Source: Acanthopleura granulata | Taxonomy: Eukaryota; Mollusca; Polyplacophora; Chitonida; Chitonidae | DNA: 64,000 bases | Direction: 5' to 3' | Assembly (NCBI GenBank): GCA_016165875.1 | Contig: JABBOT010000009.1 | Coordinates: 15,168,566 to 15,232,565, forward strand | In this document: positions 1-11,800 of the stretch, in pieces | Layout of the letters: the number at the start of each line of letters is the position of its first letter | How positions within the stretch are numbered: position 1 is the stretch's first letter | The notes under the pieces: generated by a model | Told to the model about the DNA's origin: nothing | The model's input: the letters and a program-made list of their open reading frames with translations, nothing else | Database searches by the model: none | Position numbers and translations under genes: made by a program

Positions 1-469
1 ATCACACTTAGCACGATGGACAAGTGGCCCCTAAAGCTCAGGACTTATATATAACCAGTGTTACTATAGTGTACATGTATGTCATTTTTGTGCTTTTCCT
101 GTATGTTCCAGGATTGGTACTTGGCCAATTCTCTTATACTCTGATTGCCTGGTTTTACATTTGTTTACTTGATAAGTATTCCATACTCCCTACTGATGGG
201 TATTTTGTTCAGGTTTAAGTTTACAAGGATGCAAACCAAAAGAAAAGAAAAGAAACGAAAAACAACAACTACAATCTCTCTCCCCACTTTCTACCTCCGC
301 TCCCCCTCCCTTTTCTCCGAGAGAAAAAAAAACATGAAAAACAAGAGAAAGAACCACCAAATCTGTAGGAAACCTCGACACCTCGAACACGTATCCAGAG
401 TTAGCTTCTCTAAAATTCAAACCAGGGTCGAACAAGGGAGAACTGGATTAGAACAGCCAAGCAGATTCC

Positions 470-720
470 TCACTTTCGGCAGAAACCATTGCATCACGAA
501 GGGGAAACTTGTAGTACTCCCTCCCGCCTTTAAGAAAGGGGTTCAAAAGCCTTTGTGTTTCTTTGCTCTTTCTTGGATTATGGCACGCTTGTGCATGCAC
601 ACTCAAAAGGCACTTAGGTAGTACACAAACACTGCATCGTCACGACAGAAAACGATGTGTTTCTCTGCGGTTTGGGTGTGTAGCCCGTCAGAGTCTCCCA
701 TTAGTCCTAGTCCAAGACTC
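470..720 (+). repeat. Unclassified interspersed repeat, also at 10020-10215
   Basis: Shared blocks in the same order with the second copy: CACGCTTGTG, CACTTAGGTAGTACACA (CACATAGGTAGAACACA) and CAGAGTCTCCCATTAGTC (CCGAGTCTCCCGTTGGTC). The open frame across it is not supported as a gene. Confidence 0.55.
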
Positions 721-1635
721 ACAAAAGACCTAGCCTACATCAAGAAGAGGAAATAATTATGGATAGTCTGGAGGTTGAGATCAATGAATAATTACTGTTT
801 GATTGATTTGTTCATAAACGTATGACACGTGATCTTCAAGGTATAAGTTGTTTAAACAAACAAGCTGGCTAAGCAGACCTTTGTGGAATGCAAACATGTC
901 AGTCATTCAAGCAGACAGCAGTTGTTTAGGTCACGTGACTGTCGTCATGCGAGTGTAAATCCGCGCGTGATGTATTCCTGTTGACATTGCCTATCAGTAT
1001 GTAATTTCACGTGACCCATTAAACAATTAGCGCGCGGAAGTGTAGAACTGACAACACGTGCCATCAGCGCAAGCGAATCTTTTAGACAAACAAAACGAGG
1101 CTTTGTTTGTGCAATAAGCATGTCCTGCTGGCGATTTGTGCATCGTCAAATTAGAACACTAATGGTGAGGTTTTTTCCATGACGTAACGCTTACACTTTT
1201 CATTATTAAGGGAATGTAATTTTCCAAGAAAGGGAGATAACGAATAAGCCTTGTTGACATAGTGTATGGATCCAGTTATTGTCACTTAGTGCCAGTCGAT
1301 TTTCAGTGTATTATTGGGCCAGTGTATGGACATCAAGTGAAATCAAACGCTCATTCATGACGCAAATAAAATAACTCTATGAACAACTTACATTTACAAT
1401 TTACAATTTTACAATGGCTGATCAATACGGTAGATGGGAGTCAGCCATCCGTGTAAAATGTCGTGTTTTAACGACCCCAAATAAATCTATCTGATAATTG
1501 TTGTGTATTGATTATTGAAAGTGAAACGCCTCAAACCATAGAACCACGACTTCTGGGACATAAAGACTCTTGTTACCGATGTTTAAAAGACTGTACTTGA
1601 TGATATTTTTCTTCAGTCATATGGGGGGAAGTTCT
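721..1635. other. Gene-free stretch
   Basis: Apart from the CACGTG cluster nothing is recognised. The missing first exon of the cyclase could lie here, but no signal-peptide-like frame ending in a good donor is evident. Confidence 0.5.
826..1060. promoter_or_regulatory. Cluster of four CACGTG E-boxes
   Basis: CACGTG at 826, 932, 1008 and 1055 within 235 bp; the second and third read TCACGTGAC, the form bound by MiT/TFE-type factors. Two short CpG-rich words (CCGCGCG, GCGCGCGG) lie among them. A promoter function for the cyclase or an upstream gene is inference. A fifth CACGTG is at 1852. Confidence 0.4.
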
Positions 1636-1792
1636 GTCAGCAACCAGCGGATTGTCGAAGGTCTCTCTCCTCCAAAACCCGCGCTCTGTCCGATCGCTCT
1701 CTCCGTAATAGTGGGCGCTTTAGTATAAGTGAGATATAAACAAATTATTGAAATTATTGAATTATTGAATTTTTTTATTGAACAAATAAATG
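1636..1792 (+). mobile_element. Old SINE family A fragment
   Basis: CAGCAACCAGCGGATTGTCG and GTATAAGTGAGATATAAAC match the 3' half of the family in degraded form, followed by an A/T-rich tail. Confidence 0.5.
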
Positions 1793-2299
1793 TATAACAA
1801 CATGGATGTAATTCATGAAAATGTATACAACAAAACGCTACACATTCATAACACGTGCTGCTTGACGATCGGTCAATTGAGCTGAGGTGTTTACAGATTT
1901 TACATTTTCCAATGGTAGTTTATATCACGCTCACTACATTTTAACGGTTTCTTTCTGTTTAAGTCAACATTCCCGGAATACACCAAGGTCATTCGAATTT
2001 CGCCAGGCCTTTCCGGTCATGAACAAGTGACAGACAAAGGCATACTCTCTGTGTAACTTTGAGATAGGTCAGACTGCCACACGTATTTAGCACTCGACAT
2101 TTCTATTGCATTTTTCTCCTCAACTATGACAAATATGTGAAGAGGAAAGTTTTATGTGTTTTGCGTTGCAGTAAATAGGTTTAGTATAATGAAAACACTC
2201 CCTTTGTATTGTTTTCATGTCGTTATTTATCACCGGTATATGTGATGACAGCACGGTATTTTGAACTATTCCAATCCAGTGATTTCTCATAAACTGCAA

Positions 2300-2450
2300 G
2301 TAACATCACTGCATAGGAGTGTTAGGAGCTGCCTGCGTTTCCACCATTTCTGTATTAACATTAACTGTTAGAATAAAGTTTATAATCAGGTAAATTCACA
2401 GTTCACCGGTGACCACTTGGCAACCATTCCTCTGTCGTCCTTCGCTGATA
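2300..2450 (+). repeat. Interspersed repeat family F, old copy
   Basis: GGAGTGTTAGGAGCTGCC, AACTGTTAGAATAAAGTTTA and GGTGACCACTTGGCAACC align with the better copies at 15770 and 29728. Confidence 0.5.
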
Positions 2451-2501
2451 TTGATTTATGATGTAGCTGTTTACATTTTATGTACTTCAGCCTTAACCTG
2501 A

Positions 2502-2722
2502 GAGTGTTAGCACGCCAGTGCAGTGTAATCAGTCAGGCGCCTCTCATCAATGCGATCACTGGGAGTTCAAGCCCAGCCCACGCTGGCTTCGTGTACGGTC
2601 GTACGTGGGAAGGTCTACCAGCAACCTGGGATGGTCATGGGTTTCCTCTGGGCTTTACCTCGGTCGTATAAGTGAAATATTCTTGAGTACGGCGTAAAAC
2701 ACAAATAAAATAAATAAATAAT
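2502..2722 (+). mobile_element. SINE family A copy, ending next to exon 1
   Basis: Carries a tRNA-like box B (GGGAGTTCAAGCCCAG), the central block with GGAAGGTCTACCAGCAACC, the 3' block TTGAGTACGGCGTAAAAC and an AAATAAATAA tail. The tail lies ~25 bp upstream of the exon 1 acceptor. Confidence 0.9.
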
Positions 2723-2750
2723 CTGCCCGGGCATACTTTCATTGTTTCAG

Positions 2751-2857
2751 CGTCATCTGGAGAGACACTGAAGCAGATCCGGTCCAGGCAGTAGGTCAGG
2801 CGCTGGAGTTGAAGAATGCTGGCGTGGACGTCATCGTTGGACCACCCCTCTCCGAGA
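2751..2857 (+). CDS. Guanylate cyclase exon 1 of those visible (ectodomain)
   Basis: Follows a TTTCAG acceptor and ends at GTAAGT. Encodes residues 1-35, with [10 protein letters not shown] and [10 protein letters not shown], the early ligand-binding-domain signature (compare the IGPPCS motif of the family). It begins with the last base of a codon, so at least one upstream coding exon exists. A SINE tail ends only about 25 bp before the acceptor. Confidence 0.85.
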
Positions 2858-5800
2858 GTAAGTAACCTTATCTCGAAAGCGCAGGAAATGCCATAAAATA
2901 TCACACAGCGCGTGGCAAGAGTGGTCTCTTCAAAGGTTATATTAGTATATATAGAGGCTATTAATTCATATAATACGACCTTACGCTGTTTAGAGCCAGC
3001 ATCCCTGCTGTGACATGCTACCTGTCTATATATCGGATCGATTTTGTCTACACACATAATGGCCGTCACAAGTAGGTAGATATTCTTGGAATACTAGCGA
3101 AATTATTTGTATAACGGAATACTCGACAAGTGCTTAACGTAGGCAGCTTTATTGAACACTATTAATGAGTCTAGGTCACCAATCAGCTAGCAAGTGATTT
3201 TTTACATAGATAAAAGGACAGGAAGGATAGGCGATCTTTCATCCTGTACGCGTTCAAAGTCACTGGCAGAAAGGCTCCCATATACATCGGTATGTAAGCC
3301 CCAAAGATGTAAGTTTTCGACGACTTAGTGACTTTCCTTGATGACGTGACGTGACGTCGCCGATGTGCGATACTGTAGGAAAGCTTTAGGCATCAAACCA
3401 CTAAAACTTTACTATTTACGTAGTAATTTTACAAAGAACATCCACCTAAGACTGTTTTCCCTAATTTTTGTTGGCCCAAATGACACATGCTGTCAAATAA
3501 CAAGATGCCCGGCCTACAACATATCGAAATATCATCAGGGGTTGACCACCATTTTCTCAAAATAAATCGGCGTCCTGTCGCCATAGAAACAGTGTGTAGG
3601 GGCCAGTTGTTCATCGGTTAATATTTTCCTCTGTTTAATTCTAGCCAAAAGGAATAGACTTTTTTTCAACCATTATTTGTTCGAATTTATACCTGCAAAA
3701 TTACCTGGCAATACTTCCACACAGCTCAGAGATACAGCCAATACCTACCCGTCTCAACCGTTACCTTTGCGCCTGAATGTCTTTTACAAAATCGAAGTAG
3801 AGTTTTATACCATTATTTTAAACTCGGTTTCATTTCTGTCGACGCAAATGGAACAAACCAAGCATGACTGATGGCTTTAAACCTTTAATAAATAAACCTT
3901 GTTAAAAGTTCTACATACCCAGCCTTTTCGTTTCAAGAAAAGTTTTTCCGCCAGTCAGATTAGGACATCGTGACTGTTGGAATTAAAACCTTACAAGCAT
4001 AAGCTTTCAAGCTTTGCCCTAAGTTTTCATTTGCCCAACCTTTTCCTATAAAGGATGACTCACGTTTTTCGATCAGCCAGATTATAACATTATGACTGAA
4101 GAATACAGAGCCTTAAATACATAATTTTAAATCTTCTTTAAAGTTCTACTTGTCCGACCCTTTCTTCTAATGAATCACTCAGTTTTTCGGTTTTTGAGAA
4201 TTTTGACATCATACTTTCTCTGTAGGGACCATTACATTAAAATCTGTCCTGAAATCATGAATACATCGAGTTTTTACGGGATTTCTCAGCCATTACCAGT
4301 TTGTGCTTGTTTAGTTGCATATGAGAATTTTGTTGTGACGTACCAAGAATTCATAACGTATATGAACAACGAAACATTTATGCCACTTGTACAGTAGCCG
4401 TTTAAACCGTCATATTGTGAAGATTTTGTATATTTCAAAATTGCACAATTATATTTATAAGGTTATTCTCTTTTCCTCAAGAATTTAAAAACTTGTGATT
4501 ACCCATTAGAATCGTTTTACAGATATAATCCACCAAGACGCTTGCACAGTAAATTAGGTGTTTATTGACTCTTTCCTTAAAACTTATTATACAAATATAT
4601 GAAACAGAACAATATTGTAAAATTCAGACAACAGCTGTTGGATTTAACACATTTGTAAGGAGTTACCTACTTCGTGAGAACAAAAACAAAATCTATATGA
4701 AACAGACGAAACAGAACAATTTTTTTATAATTGAGACAACAATGTTGGATTTAACACATTAGTAAAGAGTAACCTGCTTCGTGAGAGCAAAAATTTAAGA
4801 AAAATATCCACTTCTTTCCTAAACAAAACCAGAGAAGGGTGTTTTGTCAAACAGCAGTTTGGGAACATATATGAAGGGATCTAGGTTAGAGGCAGATGTG
4901 TTGGTCTGTCTTACAAACAAAATATACACAACGATGGTAACACCTGGAAGATTAACGTATTGTATAATATAGAGTGCGAGCTTTCATATGTGGCAGTAAA
5001 TAACGTCTTCGTCTGGTATAGACAACAGTGAATAATGTCTTCACCAGGAATAGACAACAGTAAATTACGTCTTCACCAGCAATAGACAACAGTGAATAAC
5101 GTCATCGTCGAGTATAGACAACAGTGAATAACGTCTTCGTTGAGTATAGACAACAGTGAATATCATCTTCATCAGGTATAGACAACAGTGAATAACGTCT
5201 TTGTCAGGTATAGACAACAGTGAATAACGTCTTCGTTGAGTATAGACAACAGTGAATAACGTCTTCGTCGAGCATAGACAACAGTGAATAACGTCTTCGT
5301 CATGTATAGACAACAGGGAATAACGTCTTCGTCAGGTATAGTCAATAGTAAACAACGTGTTTAGTAGGTGTTGACCATACAATAATTAACTTGCGGTGTG
5401 CATGGATGTTATACACAGTTGTAAATAACTCATTTGTCATTAGAAGAAGCTGGTGAATAACGTCTTCGTCGAGTATAGACAAAGGTAAATAATGTTTTCA
5501 CCAGGAAGAGGTAATAGTGAATAACGTCTTCGTTGAGTATAGACAACAGTGAATAATGTCTTCACCAGGAATAGACAACAGTAAATTACGTCTTCACCAG
5601 CAATAGACAACAGTGAATAACGTCATCGTCGAGTATAGACAACAGTGAATAACGTCTTCGTTGAGTATAGACAACAGTGAATATCATCTTCATCAGGTAT
5701 AGACAACAGTGAATAACGTCTTTGTCAGGTATAGACAACAGTGAATAACGTCTTCGTTGAGTATAGACAACAGTGAATGACGTCTTCGTTGAGTATAGAC

Positions 5801-8800
5801 AACAGTGAATAACGTCTTCGTCATGTATAGACAACAGGGAATAACGTCTTCGTCAAGTATAGTCAATAGTAAACAACGTGTTTAGTAGGTGTTGACCATA
5901 CAATAATTAACTTGCGGTGTGCATGGATGTTATACACAGTTGTAAATAACTTATTTGTCATTAGAAGAAGCTGGTATTTGCCACAATTTAAAGCTTACGC
6001 TATATTAAATACAATTACTACATTGTAACTGCCTTCGTACCATATTTCTGTCACCGTGGTATAAATGAAATATCCTTGAGTAAGACACCAATGAAATAAA
6101 TGAATAAATAAATTGTGTATCTTGTTGTTTTTATTTACTAAGTGATAGTGAAAACATATTTAAGTATGTCGTCTGCATTTGTTTCCCTAGCCACTATTCC
6201 TGTTGGGTTGATGACGTCATACTGGAATATGCCGCACATATCGTGGGTGTCAACAGATCCCGCGTTATCGGACAAGCAGACGTACTCCACCTTGGTGCGC
6301 ACTATCGCCCCATACAGCAAGATTGGCACTTTCATGAAGGCACTATTCGCTTACTTCGACTGGAATCGTGCCGGCATGCTGACTGTGGATCAAAGTAAGT
6401 TTTATAGATATAAGTGTTAATTTCGTGGATAATTTTAGACCAGTGACTGGTAATAATTTGCAAATCATGTCACGGCACGTTCGTACCTTTCCTGTTTGAT
6501 CAGTGGTGCGAGGGGAGTGTAAGCTCCTAACATTTAAACATCTACATAAACCGTCGTAATAAAACCCAATCTGATGTAAGCTGAAAAGACACCAAACTTC
6601 ACTGGTTATATGACAGTTTGCCAACATCACTCTGTCGTCGCTGTTCTGGTTTCACTATGTGTTAAAGTTTCTTCTGACAGAATGCAACATATAGAGCAGT
6701 TAGGATACGTATATTCATTGCGTTGAACAAGACGGAGGTATGAATAATTGCATCCAAAGCACAAATGAATTACATATATTCATTAAAAACTACGCGTTCT
6801 TATAGCCTGCACCATTTGGTTACTGATTAAATTTATTCGCCTGTTGACTGCTTCTCTTTGCATGAATTCATCGCATTTCCGTTCTTCATTCTGTGGTGGT
6901 TTATGTTGAACGTTGTTTTGGAAATTGGCCTTGCGATTGTGCCCTATTGATGGCCGGATTATGAACAGTTAGATTGGTTATACAGAGGCTTTGCAACACT
7001 TTATACGATAAATAACAAGACAAAAACACTTTGTACGTGATTTTGAATGTATGATGAGCCTTCAGAAGATACGACTTCCATCATACATCAGGTGTAACGG
7101 AATGCAACTCATTGTGTTTTGTTTTCTTGTTAATGACATGTATTTATCACGGCTTAAGAATCTTGCTTTATTTTTGTGTTGCTTTGTACTGCCTACACCA
7201 GGATTTTGCTCTCAGACTATACATGTGCCAGGTTTGGCCTCTGTGTATTGCTTTCATGCAAACGTTTACTAAGTGTGATGGCAACACAGTATTTTGAGTA
7301 ATTCTAGATTACAAATGAATTAGTGTGAAAAAAAACAATGATTACATGCCGCGGGGTGACCCCACTTGGAATATTATAACAGCTTTACTGCATTGTGCAT
7401 ATACGTAGTGTTGACAATTATTGTCAGTTGGTCTGTCGGTCGGTTGGTCAGGCAGTCACTCAGTCAGTCAGCCGCCCAGTCCGTCCGTTGTTGGCCAGTT
7501 CGTTGGTCAGTCTGTTCCTTGAGCACCCGTCGGTCCATCGTTCCCTTTAGCAATCAGTCAGTCAATCCGCCAGTCACTCCGCTCGGTTCTTTGAGGAATC
7601 TGTCAGTAAGTCCCTCATTGTGATCTTTGTTTCAGGATCCTGTTCCTATGCTCCCAATGCCATCAGGGATCTGTTCCATGCGAGTAACCTGACGCTGCAG
7701 GAGGACATCTACATGGATGAGAACGCCACACAAGAGGTCATGTCTCGTTATCTGGCTCAACTCAAAAAGAGAACAAGAAGTAAGTCAAATCAAATCAAAC
7801 TTTCCCGATTTTCCAAAAATAAAATCAAATTATTGCCTTGTCAGACTGGCTATTTGCGGTGTTATATGATTCTAAAGTCTAAAGAAGTTATGAAGCGATC
7901 AACATTAGACATTTTGCGAGTTTCACTACCTATTTTAAACGGTAACACGTGTGCCCACGTGACTAATATTTTGCGAAAGGTAATTCCATGTATTTGACAT
8001 ATTGTAAAATAACAGCCAAAATTCGGTTGGATTTGCGTTGATCGAATTTTTGCCAATAATTCCGGCTATGTTCTCTTTAAATGTGATGTCAGAAAGAAAT
8101 TTTAGCACTTCCAGTTATAAATTGCATCCTGGAATGTTTCGCTTGCAATGGCGGCACATCACTCAGCTGAGTGGAGACGCAAATTAATTTCCCCAACTAA
8201 TGAAAAAACCAACCTCGCAGCTGATCCAAAACCGACGGAACATTGTTTTCTTGCAACACATTCGTATAAGTACTGCGTGACCAGTTTACCCACAAATCGC
8301 GATTGCAAAAGCGAGAGTTAGCAATAGACTACACAGCTTAGACCCCAGTTATTTCCGGAGGAAAAAAGTTACCCAGTAATTATATTCTGCATATTTTTTT
8401 ACCTAATTCTGCTCCAGCCACAGTGTTGGGTGCTATAAGTTGCTACATGTACTATTCAAGAGTTTACACGAATAGTTAGAATAAAACGGTTATTAAACTG
8501 ACATAAAGTAATTAAGAAGAGGCCTTATTTGCGCTGCTCTGTGTTTACCCCTCAGGCTGTAGTCTCATATTTACAGGAACAGTTAGGCTAAGAACTCTAA
8601 CTGAGCTCAGTTGACAAGCGGCCTGATTATACGGCTGACCATTTTCCAACTACAACACTGTCGACGATGCTCGGGTATTGCACTCTATGCTGCAGTGTTT
8701 TTTTTTATACTGTCCACAGCACTACCTGTACGTTCTATACGTGACATATCGATCTGTTTGCACGGTGAATGCTCCATAGTATGATTCGTGCTGTGTCACG

Positions 8801-11800
8801 CCACTACAGGTGATTTTTCATCGCTGCCTTGACCTCCGATGAGTTGTTGGCCTGTCCAGTGCTAATATTGATTTTTGTCTGTCTACATTACGGATGTATT
8901 TATGATGCTGACTCTCCTCAACTATGACACTGTTGTTGTTCTAGTTTTACTCTCTGTGTTATAGTCTTTCATATTATATGTCGTTTGTCTCGTGTAGTAT
9001 CATTTTCAACCCCGTCTATAATATATTATATATAATATATATTTTTTAACCACATAGCCCAGTACATGAATTACTTTCGAAATTGGAGGGAGGGAATAAA
9101 GTCTTGTGCCAATGGTTATATAAGTATAAAATCAATTGTTCAGAGCAGGTAGTCATGCGATCTATACGATCTAAGGTATTACGTTCAGCAGGTAGTGTCA
9201 AACCAGGGCAGTTACAACAATGTCTCGAGTACCCATAAGCTACAGTTACACCCCGTACAAAACTGGATTGCTATTATGTCTTGTCCCTTTAGCACCATGT
9301 TGTCTTCCATGGTTCTGACCATAGTTAAGTTGGACTTGAGCTCTGAGCGACCGCATCATTGAGAGGCCCCTGATGTTTGTGCCTCGCCAGCACGATGACC
9401 ACTTCAGTCACGATGACCCTTCCCATTTTCATATAAGAATATACCAGGTGAACAAGGGTAGCAACAAGAGCAGCTCTTTAGTGCCTATACTAGCTGTAGA
9501 CCGTGGACTTAGCTCAGCCGGCAGGTTACTGGATTTCGGTTCAGGAAATTTGAGTTCAAATCCCAGCCTAATCCACAGAGTGAAACCCTAATAAGCCATT
9601 GCATTAGAGTTACGGTCTGTTCGAAGTCGCCATAATGACGACATCGTTAACTGAACCAGTAGGGGCCATCATCAGTGACTACCCACACGGAAGGTGAAAT
9701 ATTGTCAGGTACGTCATGAAACACCAATCTGACAAATAAGTAAGTAAATACATAGAGTAATAGGTATATCTAGACGTGTAGCAAAATTTCATATCCATAT
9801 ACATGTTCTCAGGAGCATTCCCAGAATCCTTCAGGAACACTTGACCATCCTGGAAACTGTTTTTACCCAATTAAAAATCGCCAAAATAGATACACGAACA
9901 GTTGCAATTAAAATGCGACTAAGACACACATATTGATTAACGACGCGTTATGAACAGTATAAAGTACAATCAAAATATTGATTTTATTCATTCGCTTGAA
10001 AAAAGTGTTAATGGACTCTCATTGTTTTGGATATTGGAATCTCGTAAACCTCCTTGCCGACTTTCACAAAGCCGTCCAAAGCTGTGTACCGTTTTGTTTT
10101 TATCTGGAGTAAGTCACGCTTGTGAGTGGATTTCTGTTCATAAGACACATAGGTAGAACACAGTCATGTGGGCTTTTCTTGTTGGCAGTCCGAGTCTCCC
10201 GTTGGTCTTTCGATGATTGACTGGGGACGTTCAGTGTAGCTGCCGGCTGGTTTGCGAGTGTTTCATACGACACATGGGTTCATGAGATCGTTAAAAAGCA
10301 AAAATCGTTAACCCCAAACAGAAATCCGACCCGTCAGTTATGAGGAGATTAGAAACTGATACGAATACTCTTCTGATGATCTTTATCCTCAGATATCAAA
10401 GACGATGTGTACAAATAACGAGAGTTCTGCATCCGTCGTGTAGGTATCGATAATTAGAGATTTACACCATGGAGCATTAAATGCTAAGGAGCTAAAAAGA
10501 CGGGGTGAGGGGATTGGGGAAGGGGGAGAGACAGAGATAAGAGGGCTTCGTGCAAGTGGGCCTTGGTCCTTAATGACCTTAGTGTATATATGGGAATTAA
10601 TGCAAGGCTATATGAGTAGGGGGAGCCGGGAGGGGGAGAGAGTGTACAAACCGTTGAGTAAAGAATGGAGGCGAACAGGTGAAAGGAAAGATAGGGGCCG
10701 CTAGAAATGGAAGGGAAGCAGGCATGCCGTCAGAACCTTGAAGACTAAGCTTAAACTGCATTTCCTTTTTCTTCACCAGAAAGTTAAACGTATTCAAATA
10801 TGTGTAGTCTAAGGTGCTTAGTGACATGTATTAGAGACTTTAGGCCATAAAAATAATACCATTGGATAGAGTTCGTACGATTTTCATAACATTTTTCGGA
10901 ATGAAAATCGGTTCAGTAGTTCTCGATAAATTCAAGTACTATGTAAATGATAGGAAATTCGTCGGCCATGATGGCACAAATTTTCCATTTTTTTGTCTTA
11001 CCAGGATTCACTCAGTAAGAACCACTCTTAACATTACTCATGGTAATAAAATGAAATTTGGCAGTCCTTCCGAATGATATATGTTGCAACATTTGGTATT
11101 ATTAAAATTATAGGAATATGAAAATTGTTGCCTAATTTGCATATCATTTGCATATCAATATACAATTAAAATGCAGTCGGCGTATTTATAGACAGCAAAT
11201 AAAGTTTAGTAGAAATGATATTGACAACAGAGTGTTGCATTAGGCGGGGTATAGGAGTAGTTTTGACAGTAGATGACAGAAATTGTTTGTAACCACGCTT
11301 ACACTTGTTATCATGGCAACAGTATATTTTTATGGGAATCTCATTTATGTGTTACAGAAGAGATTCCATTTTATTGCACCATCAATTTTATATGATGAAT
11401 TTAAATGTTTTGGTCCATAAAAAAGTCAAAATAATCACTAAATCATAGTTGTGGGGTTTACTTCGATTACTCGGTAACAGCATATTCAAGATAATATAAG
11501 GGTAATAGAGAATATATCAGCCTGATGTTGAAGACTATGTTGAGAGGGTAGCTAACAAAAGTAAAAACATGTGTCAAGTTAATAGTCATATGTAATCCAC
11601 ACTTTTGCCAATACTGTGGTTTCCATGGCAACGGTGTGATAATTTATGGGAAATTGTTTCTAAGAGGTTTCCAGTCATTGCATCTTTTCTGTCGCCATTC
11701 AACATGTAGCTTGAAAAAAGCTCAATTGTCAATCATAGGTTTTCTTATTTCACTTGCCCATATTCTATGCTAGTTTCCATGGCAATCAATGGAGATTGGC

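Noticed and set aside
145..621. 158-residue + strand frame
   Set aside because: Lys/Arg/Ser-rich low-complexity reading that overlaps a repeat also found at 10020; no family signature or supporting splice structure.
5065..5834. Two 82-residue minus-strand frames with repeated CCL/IHCC-type peptides, looking like a repeat protein
   Set aside because: They are readings through the 32-bp minisatellite; the two are copies offset by 521 bp and have no start context or homologous domain.
4999..5976. Regular repeats suggesting a CRISPR array
   Set aside because: No unique spacers between units, units diverge gradually, and the host is a eukaryote with spliced genes.
9508..9575. Possible tRNA gene
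   Set aside because: Box A and B are present but the acceptor and anticodon stems pair poorly and a SINE-type 3' end follows.
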